A stretch of 17,931 nt of DNA from an uncultured Eubacteriales bacterium (lineage in GTDB: Bacteria > Bacillota > Clostridia > Oscillospirales > CAG-272): NCBI GenBank assembly GCA_934526185.1, contig CAKTAA010000046.1, positions 1 to 17,931 on the forward strand, read 5' to 3'. The first letter of the stretch is position 1, and each line of letters starts with the position of its first letter. A program made the translations under genes and the position numbers. This document shows positions 1 to 6,986 of this stretch, in pieces. A model generated the notes under the pieces. The model saw nothing but the letters and a program-made list of their open reading frames with translations. It was not told the DNA's origin and did not search any database.

Positions 1-618
1 TCGGGCTCCGCTTTCTGTAATATTGCGATAGGTCTGATCCAACTCATTTAATTTTTGTATATACGCGTCGGTATTTTCGTTATAGCTCTCGGCATTGTCA
101 GCATCCAGCTCTGTCAAGGCTTTGCAGACAGCCTGTACAATTCGTATGGCATTGCGGGGAGAGGTCCAGACGTGTTCGTCATATTCATCCTCGTTGTGTA
201 AGCTGTGATCATCTCCATCGTCGTGCGCTTCTTCCATGCCCTCGACTGTTTCCTCTTTCAGCGGATCCACATAATCCATCATGGAGAGAACCCTGGTTCT
301 GTCCGATCCAATGGATTCCAATATTTCTTCAATCCAGCTATCCGACTCTCCGCCGGTATAAATGAAAATATCGCAGTTCTTAATTTTCAGAATATCCTGC
401 GGTGTGGGCTCATAAGAATGGCTTTCAGCACCGGGCGGAAGCAGCATGGTTACCTGCACGTTTTCTCCCCCGGTCTGCCGTGCAAAATCATAAGGAGGGA
501 AACTGGTCGTTACGATCTGAAGCCGTTCGTCCTTCACGGTCTCGGAATCTCCGCATCCAAAGAGAACAGCGCAGCACAGTGCTGACAACAGCAAACCAAT
601 CCATCTAAATTTTCTCAT
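1..618 (-). CDS. Metal ABC transporter substrate-binding lipoprotein (ZnuA/AdcA-like), C-terminus cut by window edge
   Basis: This is the first 206 residues of a cluster A-I type solute-binding protein, which captures Zn2+ or Mn2+ outside the membrane and delivers it to an ABC permease. It starts at ATG 616-618 behind an AGGAG site. A lipoprotein signal follows: basic MRKFR, a hydrophobic core, and a lipobox ending LFGC with the lipidated Cys at 22. Family landmarks are TTSFPPYDFAR (37-47), the first metal-ligand His in AESHSYEP (His67), and the second in HVWTSP (His149). Between them, residues 126-148 form an Asp/Glu/His-rich loop (His132, 138, 141), typical of zinc-specific members. The reading frame runs off at base 1, so the C-terminal lobe and any permease/ATPase genes lie outside. 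It sits 120 bp downstream of the 739-1422 gene on the same strand and is probably cotranscribed. The family is secure; zinc over manganese is inferred from the loop. Confidence 0.92.
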   Translation of the reverse strand, partial: MRKFRWIGLLLSALCCAVLFGCGDSETVKDERLQIVTTSFPPYDFARQTGGENVQVTMLLPPGAESHSYEPTPQDILKIKNCDIFIYTGGESDSWIEEILESIGSDRTRVLSMMDYVDPLKEETVEGMEEAHDDGDDHSLHNEDEYDEHVWTSPRNAIRIVQAVCKALTELDADNAESYNENTDAYIQKLNELDQTYRNITESGAR

Positions 619-738
619 TTTTTATCTCCTGATCTTTCGCGCAATAAATTAAACGATACTGGATATGATAGGATGATGCCTTTCGAAACGATGCATTATC
701 AAAAATTCAAAGCAGAAATTTCGCAGTGCAAATGGTTT

Positions 739-1422
739 TTAAGATTCTGGCCCCTGATACTCGACAATTTTGCGGAAAATTTCCACATGATAGTTATAAA
801 GGGCTTCAGCTTCTTCTCCACCCCACAGAGATGCAACAACATTCGGTTTACGCAGACACAGTATCGTATGCTCGTCCAGACTGTTGACACCTGCCATATC
901 GCTTCCGAAAGGCAGATCTTTTAACAGAAGGCCGCATTCATCGTATGCATTTTCGGGAACGGTTTCCAGAATTTCCGAAAGCGGCTGGTATAATCCGCTG
1001 CCCTTTGTCTGCAGGTACAGTGTTTCGTCGACAAGATAGATAAGATATTGATCTGTCTGCATTGTTGAGTTGAACTGCTGGACGGCGCTGTTGTTAAATT
1101 GGGCGTTGATCTCCACCGAATTTTCAGCATATTCGCTTTCACGTTCAGGCGAGACGTAAACGATCTGATTATAATTGATATTTTTTTCTCCGTCGTCGTT
1201 AAAATCCTCCGGCATGATTTGCCGAAAAGAGGAGAGCAGGGAAGCATGTCCTTCTTTATCCAAATAAGTAGGACCTGCATAGACGACAAACAGGTCATAT
1301 GTCTCCTTGTGGCACATTTGCAATGTAAAAACGACACCGCAAATAATAAAAAAGGCAGCAAGCAGTGTGCCCCATTTGTAATGATACCAAAAATTGTCCA
1401 GCCATTTGATAAATCTTTTCAT
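739..1422 (-). CDS. Unrecognised single-pass membrane protein with extracellular domain
   Basis: This encodes 227 residues and I do not recognise the family. The start at ATG 1420-1422 follows an AGGAG site. Residues 1-17 are basic and aromatic, 18-35 form one hydrophobic segment, and the remaining ~190 residues are soluble and should lie outside the membrane (N-in topology). The external part begins YDLFVVYAGP and has a stretch around residues 108-138 (FNSTMQTDQYLIYLVDETLY) recalling the way solute-binding-like folds are written, but no catalytic or metal motif is visible. Base composition matches the neighbours. It is the first gene of the minus-strand unit that continues into the metal-binding lipoprotein, so an accessory role in the same metal-uptake system is plausible but only inferred from position. 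Confidence 0.75.
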   Translation of the reverse strand: MKRFIKWLDNFWYHYKWGTLLAAFFIICGVVFTLQMCHKETYDLFVVYAGPTYLDKEGHASLLSSFRQIMPEDFNDDGEKNINYNQIVYVSPERESEYAENSVEINAQFNNSAVQQFNSTMQTDQYLIYLVDETLYLQTKGSGLYQPLSEILETVPENAYDECGLLLKDLPFGSDMAGVNSLDEHTILCLRKPNVVASLWGGEEAEALYNYHVEIFRKIVEYQGPES

Positions 1423-1540
1423 TTTAAATGAACTCCTGTCATAGTAATTAATGATATTTTTATTTATACAAAAATCATACTATTCTACGGGTATAACTGT
1501 AAGCCGTTGGTTCCGCCATTTTATCTATAAAAAACGATTT

Positions 1541-1559
1541 TGATAAAATAATTATATCA
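1541..1559 (-). promoter_or_regulatory. Candidate Fur-family (Fur/Zur/PerR-type) operator over the -10 box
   Basis: Minus-strand TGATATAATTATTTTATCA is a 9-1-9 palindrome with a single mismatched pair. It has the TGATA...TATCA ends typical of Fur-superfamily boxes. It fully covers the TATAAT of the operon promoter, a position that would block RNA polymerase. The nearby genes are for metal uptake, which fits Zur or Fur control. The sequence is AT-rich, so chance similarity is possible, and which regulator binds cannot be told from sequence. Confidence 0.5.
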
Positions 1560-1579
1560 CGATAAAAAGAATTTTTCAA
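1551..1579 (-). promoter_or_regulatory. Sigma-A promoter for the metal-uptake operon
   Basis: On the minus strand, TTGAAA (1574-1579) is separated by exactly 17 bp from TATAAT (1551-1556). TG one base upstream of the -10 box gives an extended -10 (TGATATAAT). Transcription should start near 1544, leaving a ~120-nt 5' untranslated region before the 739-1422 gene. No other convincing minus-strand promoter was seen before the lipoprotein gene. Confidence 0.75.
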
Positions 1580-1881
1580 GCTCTTTCAGAGAGCGGAAAA
1601 CTGGTGATACGACAGATGTATCGAATACAGTGCTGCGCGATCCCGAGATCAGTAAAATAGCATTCATGAACAAGGAGAACAGCGCATATATATGATTTGA
1701 AAATATAAGCATTTTGAACCGGACGCACAGAACCAGGCATGATGAGACATGTGATTTCTAAGTTTACGTTTGTTGCAGCTCGGCTGAGAATTTTGTGTCG
1801 GACATGCGGAAAGGATAGGGAAGACGATATAAAAATAAAATTAAAGAATGGATATTTAATAAAAATCGTGAAAAATGGATA
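1580..1881. other. Intergenic stretch without recognisable genes
   Basis: This is about 300 bp between the minus-strand operon promoter and the plus-strand promoter at 1882. Open frames here (for example minus 1576-1965) lack a ribosome site and have low-complexity, Phe/Ile/Ser-rich translations without family resemblance, so I see no gene. The right end contains the first copy of the direct repeat AATGGATATTTA (1847-1858). Confidence 0.5.
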
Positions 1882-1910
1882 TTTACAAAATATTCTCTCT
1901 GGTGTATAAT
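1882..1910 (+). promoter_or_regulatory. Strong sigma-A promoter upstream of a structured element
   Basis: TTTACA (1882-1887) is followed after exactly 17 bp by TATAAT (1905-1910), a near-consensus sigma-A promoter predicting a start near 1917. It has no protein-coding gene directly downstream. The next elements are the stem-loops at 1929-2036 and then, past a terminator-like T tract, lon. The direct repeat AATGGATATTTA at 1847-1858 and 1874-1885 overlaps the -35 box, so a bound regulator is possible. Confidence 0.65.
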
Positions 1911-1916
1911 AAAAAG

Positions 1917-2036
1917 CACCAAAAGAAAGAGTTCCTGTTTCGGAGCTCCGATATACAAAAATCAACAGATTCCGTGACCATGTGGAATATCAAGCAAATG
2001 ATATCAGCTCATGTGGTGATTATCTGTTGTTTTTTT
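1917..2036 (+). ncRNA. Candidate ~120-nt structured RNA (small RNA or attenuated lon leader)
   Basis: Downstream of the 1882-1910 promoter the predicted transcript folds into two elements. The first is a 7-bp hairpin, GAGTTCC (1929-1935) with GGAGCTC (1942-1948), including one G-U pair and a 6-nt loop. The second is a long stem with CAACAGAT (1963-1970) perfectly paired to ATCTGTTG (2022-2029). It has an apical stem ATATCA/TGATAT (1987-1992/1999-2004) closing the loop AGCAAA and a CATG/CATG pair between. Seven T follow at 2030-2036, as in an intrinsic terminator, and the A-rich bases 5' of the left arm can pair with the T run. I do not recognise a known RNA family. It could be an independent small RNA or a leader whose termination is regulated to control lon. 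Confidence 0.4.
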
Positions 2037-2041
2037 GTATA
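1952..2041. terminator. Probable intrinsic terminator, imperfect 90-bp inverted repeat
   Basis: The outer arms, 1952-1970 and 2022-2041, match at 19 of 20 positions as an inverted repeat. On the plus strand CAACAGAT/ATCTGTTG is followed by TTTTTTT. On the minus strand the same stem is followed by only five T, so termination should be mainly plus-strand. The ~51-nt interior is long for a simple terminator but holds its own stem-loop. Confidence 0.5.
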
Positions 2042-2100
2042 CAAGCCTCATGAATAAATTGTAAATTTACATAAAAAAGATAGAAACTGTAATATAGTTA

Positions 2101-2109
2101 TGATATAAT
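2101..2109 (+). promoter_or_regulatory. Extended -10 promoter for lon
   Basis: TGATATAAT is a perfect extended -10 motif (TGN-TATAAT) in an AT-rich stretch 99 bp before the lon start. The -35 position is weak, as is usual for extended -10 promoters. No CIRCE element (TTAGCACTC inverted repeat) or CtsR heptad repeat was seen, so classical heat-shock repressor control of lon is not evident. Confidence 0.5.
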
Positions 2110-2207
2110 TAAACAATATATAATTATTTTTCTGACTCTTTAAAGCAACAGCGTGGTAAGAGAAAGCAGAAACAAAAAAGTGAAACTACAAAAACAAGGA
2201 GAAATCC

Positions 2208-4694
2208 ATGGCAAAATATATAGAGACCGCTGAGCAGATGGAGCTTTCGTGTATTCCGCTGAACGGAATCGTAGTGTTCCCGCGGATCCCGATCAGTTTT
2301 GAAGTAGACGATGCCGGTTCAAAGGAAATTTGTGAAAATGCATCCAGAAGCGGCGGTTCCGTGTTCTTCGTCATGCGAAAGGAATTGCAGTCTAATCCTG
2401 TGAGGGAAAAGGATCTGTTCCGTGTAGGAACGATTGGTAAGATCAAACAACTGGTGCGCCTTCCGGATGATACTATGCGTGTGATAGCTGAGGGCGAAAG
2501 CCGGGGAGAGGTGCTGGAATATCAGACGGAGGAGAAGAGCCTGAGGGCTAAGATCATCAGAAAGGATCTGTTTTATCCGGACAGCGGGGACATCCGCGGA
2601 GAGGCCCTGGTCTTTCATACACAAAAAAACGTAGAAAAATTTGCAAAGTTTATGCCGCGGCTGTCCAAAGAGGTGATCGCGGCCGTTCGTGCTTTGAAGG
2701 AACCGGGATTGCTGGCTGATTTTATCGCTTCCAATATTCTGGTTAAATATCTTGACAAACAGGCGGTGCTGGAGGAATTTAATCCGAAAACCAGACTGGA
2801 GGTTCTGAATGTTCTGCTGGAAAGCGAAAGCGAGCTTCTGGAAACCGAGGTGCAGATACAAAAAAAGGTGAAGCAGCAGCTTGAACGCAATCAGCGGGAA
2901 TATTATCTGCGAGAGCAGCTCAAGGCCATTCAGCAGGAATTATATAAAGGGTCTTCTGTGCCGGAGGAATATGAGGATGACGGCTATGAAGAGATGACGG
3001 AGCAGGATGAAATCAGCGAATACGTGGAAAAGATCAATCGGGCAACGGCCGGAGCCGCTCCGGAGATCCGCACAAAGCTGATGAAAGAGGTCAAGCATTT
3101 GGCCAAAACACCGTATGGTTCGGCTGAGGGAAATATTTTACGGAATTATCTGGATACCTGTCTGGAATTTCCATGGACGAAAACAACGAAGGATCGCGTA
3201 GATCTTGCTGCCGCACGAAAAATACTGAACGACGACCATGACGGCTTGGAAAAAGTTAAGGAGCGCGTGATGGAATATCTGGCGGTGCGGAAAATGACAC
3301 CGCAGATGAGGCATCAGATTCTTTGCCTTGTAGGGCCTCCCGGCGTGGGAAAAACGTCGATAGCATCGTCTATCGCGCGTGCGATGAAAAGAAAGTTTGT
3401 AAGATTGTCTCTCGGCGGCGTGCGCGACGAAGCAGATATCCGCGGCCATAGAAAAACCTATGTGGGCGCGATGCCGGGACGGGTTGTTTCCTCCATGATA
3501 CAGGCCGGCGTAAAAAATCCACTGATTCTTCTGGATGAATTGGATAAACTTACGCGCGATTCACACGGAGATCCGGCTTCGGCGCTGCTTGAAGTGCTTG
3601 ACGCCGAGCAGAACCGGGCCTTCCGCGATCATTTTATGGAACTGCCCGTGGATTTGTCCGACTGCGTTTTCATAGCGACGGCCAATACGTTGGAAACCAT
3701 TCCGCGTCCGCTGCTTGACCGCGTGGAGATTATTGAATTGCATACCTATACGCGCGAGGAGAAATATCAGATAGCGCAGCGTCATCTAATCCCTAAGCAG
3801 TGGAAGCGCCACGGACTGAACCGCAGACAACTGAAAATTTCGGATGAGGCGGTATATGATATCATCGATTATTACACGCGCGAAGCCGGCGTGCGCGGGC
3901 TTGAGCGCGAGCTTGGACGAGTGTGCCGGAAGGCCGCGATGAAGCTGATGGATGGTGGACAGAAAACCTGCGCTGTAAACAGCGGAAATCTGACGGACTA
4001 TCTGGGAAAACGAAAAGTGCGGCCGGAGAGCATTGCACAGGAGAATGAGATCGGCGTGGTCAACGGACTGGCCTATACGGAGAGCGGCGGTGATTTGCTG
4101 AAAGTGGAGGTCTGCGCAGTCCCTGGCACAGGCAAGCTGGAGCTCACCGGTTCTCTCGGCGATGTGATGAAGGAATCCGCAAAGGCGGCGATTACCTTCA
4201 TCCGATCAAGAGCCGGCGATTTGGGTATAGATCCTGATTTTTATAAAAACCGCGATATACATATTCACTTTCCTGAGGGAGCTGTTCCAAAGGATGGCCC
4301 ATCGGCCGGCGTTACCGTAACGACGGCGCTGGCGAGCGAACTGAGCGGACGGCCGGTTCGGCACGACGTGGCGATGACAGGTGAGGTTACGCTCCGCGGC
4401 CGCGTTCTGGCCATCGGCGGTTTGCGTGAAAAAACAATGGCGGCATACCGCGCGGGCGTTCGTGTGGTGCTGTATCCGGAGGAAAATATACCGGATTTAG
4501 ACGAGGTGGACGAAACCGTTCGGGGGGGACTCACTTTTGTTCCCTGCTGCCATGTTGATCAGGTATTGTCTTACGCTTTGCTTGAGCGTCCGCAGAAAAC
4601 GGAGGACCAAATGGCGGTATCGCTTCTCTCTGCAGATCCGGCAGTTGCTCCGGATCCGCTTTCGGTATATTTCCGGACACCCGCAAACCCGTAA
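2208..4694 (+). CDS. lon: ATP-dependent protease La (LonA)
   Basis: This is an 828-residue cytosolic AAA+ serine protease that unfolds and degrades damaged and regulatory proteins as a homohexamer. ATG 2208 follows AAGGAG. The N-terminal substrate-recognition domain spans ~11-205, opening LSCIPLNGIVVFPRIPISFE. A helical/coiled-coil segment covers ~206-320. The ATPase has Walker A GPPGVGKT (376-383), Walker B LILLDE (439-444), a sensor Asn in TAN (493) and an Arg finger at LLDR (505). The protease domain has the Ser-Lys dyad: Ser699 in PKDGPSAG and Lys742 in GGLREK. It is slightly longer than the ~775-815 usual for Firmicutes because of an Ala/Pro-rich tail after ~791. lon beside engB is a conserved Firmicutes arrangement. 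All key residues are present. Confidence 0.98.
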   Translation: MAKYIETAEQMELSCIPLNGIVVFPRIPISFEVDDAGSKEICENASRSGGSVFFVMRKELQSNPVREKDLFRVGTIGKIKQLVRLPDDTMRVIAEGESRGEVLEYQTEEKSLRAKIIRKDLFYPDSGDIRGEALVFHTQKNVEKFAKFMPRLSKEVIAAVRALKEPGLLADFIASNILVKYLDKQAVLEEFNPKTRLEVLNVLLESESELLETEVQIQKKVKQQLERNQREYYLREQLKAIQQELYKGSSVPEEYEDDGYEEMTEQDEISEYVEKINRATAGAAPEIRTKLMKEVKHLAKTPYGSAEGNILRNYLDTCLEFPWTKTTKDRVDLAAARKILNDDHDGLEKVKERVMEYLAVRKMTPQMRHQILCLVGPPGVGKTSIASSIARAMKRKFVRLSLGGVRDEADIRGHRKTYVGAMPGRVVSSMIQAGVKNPLILLDELDKLTRDSHGDPASALLEVLDAEQNRAFRDHFMELPVDLSDCVFIATANTLETIPRPLLDRVEIIELHTYTREEKYQIAQRHLIPKQWKRHGLNRRQLKISDEAVYDIIDYYTREAGVRGLERELGRVCRKAAMKLMDGGQKTCAVNSGNLTDYLGKRKVRPESIAQENEIGVVNGLAYTESGGDLLKVEVCAVPGTGKLELTGSLGDVMKESAKAAITFIRSRAGDLGIDPDFYKNRDIHIHFPEGAVPKDGPSAGVTVTTALASELSGRPVRHDVAMTGEVTLRGRVLAIGGLREKTMAAYRAGVRVVLYPEENIPDLDEVDETVRGGLTFVPCCHVDQVLSYALLERPQKTEDQMAVSLLSADPAVAPDPLSVYFRTPANP

Positions 4695-4732
4695 AATGCG
4701 CAATTTGCATTAACATGTCTAAAAAAATTGTC

Positions 4733-4764
4733 CGGCAAGCAGTGCTGTTCTGCTCCGCTTGCCG
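4733..4764. other. Hairpin between lon and engB
   Basis: CGGCAAGC (4733-4740) and GCTTGCCG (4757-4764) form a perfect 8-bp stem with a 16-nt loop. No T tract follows on the plus strand, so it should not end lon transcription. On the minus strand a seven-T run lies 5 nt past the stem, which resembles a weak antisense terminator. It may instead protect or separate the lon and engB messages. Confidence 0.35.
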
Positions 4765-4869
4765 TGCGACGGAGATTCAAATATTTCTGAATTTTGGCTT
4801 GAATGTGTGCCTTGTCATGCCTGAGCTGAAAGGCGTCTTGCTATGCCGGGAAAGGAACGGACAGAAAGA

Positions 4870-5472
4870 ATGAAACAACTGAATCTGCAAAGAACCGACT
4901 TGCGCATGACGGCAGGTGAAAGCTCACAGTTTCCGCAGGATACCCGTCCCCAAATCGCTTTTTCGGGACGGTCAAACGTGGGAAAAAGCTCTTTGCTCAA
5001 CGGGCTAATTGGACGCAAAAAGCTTGCCCGTGTCAGCGGAGAGCCGGGGAAAACGATTACGGTGAATTTTTATGACGTGGATGAAAAGCTGTATCTCGTC
5101 GATTTGCCGGGATATGGTTATGCCCGGCGTTCCGCGGCAGAAAAAGCAAAATGGTCGGCGCTTGTAGAATCGTATTTTCAAGAAAATCCGTATTTGAAGC
5201 TGGTGCTACAGCTTATCGATCTGAAAGTCGGCCCGACAGAGGATGACGATATGATGCTTGATTGGCTGTATCAGACTGGTACACCGTATATCGTTATCGC
5301 GACAAAAAGTGATAAACTGAATAAAACGGAGCAGTCACGACAGCTTGAATACCTCCGTTCCTATGAGATGACACTGCCTGAGACGCCGGTGATTCCCTAT
5401 TCGGCCTTGAAGGGTACAGATAAGGGCAGGGAGGAAATCTGGCACCATATATACCGTGCATCGGGACTGTAA
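4870..5472 (+). CDS. engB: Ribosome biogenesis GTPase EngB (YsxC/YihA family)
   Basis: This is a 200-residue TRAFAC-class GTPase required for late assembly of the large ribosomal subunit. G motifs are G1 GRSNVGKS (33-40), a G2-type Thr in EPGKTITVNF (near 62), G3 DLPG followed by YG (78-83), G4 TKSD (145-148) and G5 SAL (168-170). I chose ATG 4870 (MKQLNLQRTDL) over ATG 4843 because family members begin about 25-30 residues before G1. An AAAGGA sequence also lies upstream of 4870, with a somewhat long gap of ~13 nt. The upstream start would add nine residues (MPGKERTER). The gene follows lon by ~175 bp and probably shares its transcript. Confidence 0.95.
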   Translation: MKQLNLQRTDLRMTAGESSQFPQDTRPQIAFSGRSNVGKSSLLNGLIGRKKLARVSGEPGKTITVNFYDVDEKLYLVDLPGYGYARRSAAEKAKWSALVESYFQENPYLKLVLQLIDLKVGPTEDDDMMLDWLYQTGTPYIVIATKSDKLNKTEQSRQLEYLRSYEMTLPETPVIPYSALKGTDKGREEIWHHIYRASGL

Positions 5473-5604
5473 ACAGCGAAAAAGGAAACATACGCCGCCT
5501 TGAGGATGAGCTGTGAATCCGTTGATAAAGTAAAAGAAAATGGGAAAGGAGAGACGTACGCCGGGGGCGCGTCTGCGTGAGAGCGGCGGAAATCGAAGAG
5601 GAAG

Positions 5605-6906
5605 ATGGATTACATTCAAAAATGCCTGGACTGCACAAGAGAGGGGCATCTGACTATCGGCGGATTGGATACGGTAGAGCTTGCGAGAACCTTCGGAACA
5701 CCCGCTTACATTATGGACGAGGAGGTAATCCGCGCGCGCTGCGGCACATATCTGAAGGCGATGCGCGAGCATTTCAGTACGGATTCCATTCCTCTATACG
5801 CCAGCAAAGCCTTATCCTTTAAAAGGATGTATCAGATTATGCAGGAAATGGGCATGGGCATTGATGTGGTTTCGCCGGGAGAGCTGTACACAGCAGCAGA
5901 GGCCGGATTTCCGCTGTCACGCGCGTATTTTCACGGCAACAACAAAACGGACCGCGATATTGAGCTGGCGCGGGAAAAGGGTATTGGCTGCTTTGTGGCG
6001 GATAACCGCGAGGAGCTTGATGCTATTGAGAAAATATACGGAGAGACTGGTGAGACTGCGCGTGTTATGCTTCGAGTCACTCCGGGCATAGATCCCCATA
6101 CGTTCAAGGCTGTCAGAACAGGACAGGTTGACTCAAAATTCGGCGCAGCTATCCAGACAGGGCAGGCGCTGGAGCTGGTCAAGCATGCCCTTGGCAAGCG
6201 GCACATAGCTTATGTCGGTCTCCATTGCCATATAGGATCGCAGATTTTTGATAGCCAGCCCTTTTTTGATGCCGCAAAAATCATGATGGCGTTTATTGCT
6301 GAGATCCTGAAGAAAACAGGAGCCGAAACGGATGAATTGAATCTGGGAGGCGGCTTTGGAGTGCGGTATGTGGAGACGCACGAAAACGTTGATTACGCGA
6401 AAAATATCGAGAAGATCGGAAAAATGCTTCATACATTAAGCAAAGAAAACGGTGTAAAGCTGCCGAAAATTTTAATGGAGCCGGGAAGAAGCATTGTTGC
6501 CGATGCGGGAATCACCCTGTATGAGGTTGGATCGGTTAAGCAGATCACCGGATTTAAGAATTATGTATCGATTGACGGCGGTATGCCGGACAATCCGCGC
6601 TATGCGCTTTATCAGTCGCCGTATGACGCGGTAATTGCCAACCGCGCGGACACAAAGAGGGATTTTCTCTGTACCATTGCGGGACGATGCTGCGAAAGCG
6701 GGGATTTGATACAGGAGGATATTCTCCTGCAGCGGCCGGTACGCGGCGATATTCTTGCCGTGCTTGTAACCGGTGCGTACAATTATTCCATGGCCAGCAA
6801 TTATAACCGTATACCGCGTCCTCCAGTCATTATGATTTCTGAGGGAAAGCCATACGTTGCTGTAAAACGGGAAAGCTTTGAAGATTTGATTCGCAACGAT
6901 GTGTAA
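5605..6906 (+). CDS. lysA: Diaminopimelate decarboxylase
   Basis: This 433-residue fold-type III PLP enzyme catalyses the last step of lysine synthesis: meso-diaminopimelate to L-lysine plus CO2. The PLP-binding Lys68 lies in YASKALSF. His209 in GLHCHIGSQ stacks on the cofactor. GGGFG (248-252) and EPGR (292-295) bind the phosphate. CESGD (363-367) brings the catalytic Cys from the partner subunit, and Tyr392 in GAYNYSMASNYN contacts PLP. SIDGGMPDNPR (322-332) is the characteristic LysA segment that separates it from ornithine/arginine decarboxylases. The AGAGG ribosome site is unusually close to the ATG (~3-4 nt), but the start agrees with family alignments. The 132-bp gap from engB holds no clear promoter or terminator. 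Confidence 0.97.
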   Translation: MDYIQKCLDCTREGHLTIGGLDTVELARTFGTPAYIMDEEVIRARCGTYLKAMREHFSTDSIPLYASKALSFKRMYQIMQEMGMGIDVVSPGELYTAAEAGFPLSRAYFHGNNKTDRDIELAREKGIGCFVADNREELDAIEKIYGETGETARVMLRVTPGIDPHTFKAVRTGQVDSKFGAAIQTGQALELVKHALGKRHIAYVGLHCHIGSQIFDSQPFFDAAKIMMAFIAEILKKTGAETDELNLGGGFGVRYVETHENVDYAKNIEKIGKMLHTLSKENGVKLPKILMEPGRSIVADAGITLYEVGSVKQITGFKNYVSIDGGMPDNPRYALYQSPYDAVIANRADTKRDFLCTIAGRCCESGDLIQEDILLQRPVRGDILAVLVTGAYNYSMASNYNRIPRPPVIMISEGKPYVAVKRESFEDLIRNDV

Positions 6907-6986
6907 AGCTGCGAATGCTTTATCGGGACAAACGATTTCCCGAATTCCGGAAAAGGAAGCCCCTGTGAAACAGGAGCAAGGATTTG

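Noticed and set aside
1576..1965. 129-codon open frame on the minus strand in the divergent intergenic region
   Set aside because: It has no ribosome site, a low-complexity Phe/Ile/Ser-rich translation, no family resemblance, and it overlaps two promoters and the stem-loop region.
5577..5822. 81-codon plus-strand frame overlapping the lysA start
   Set aside because: It lies in a different frame of the well-supported lysA gene and shows no recognisable domain.
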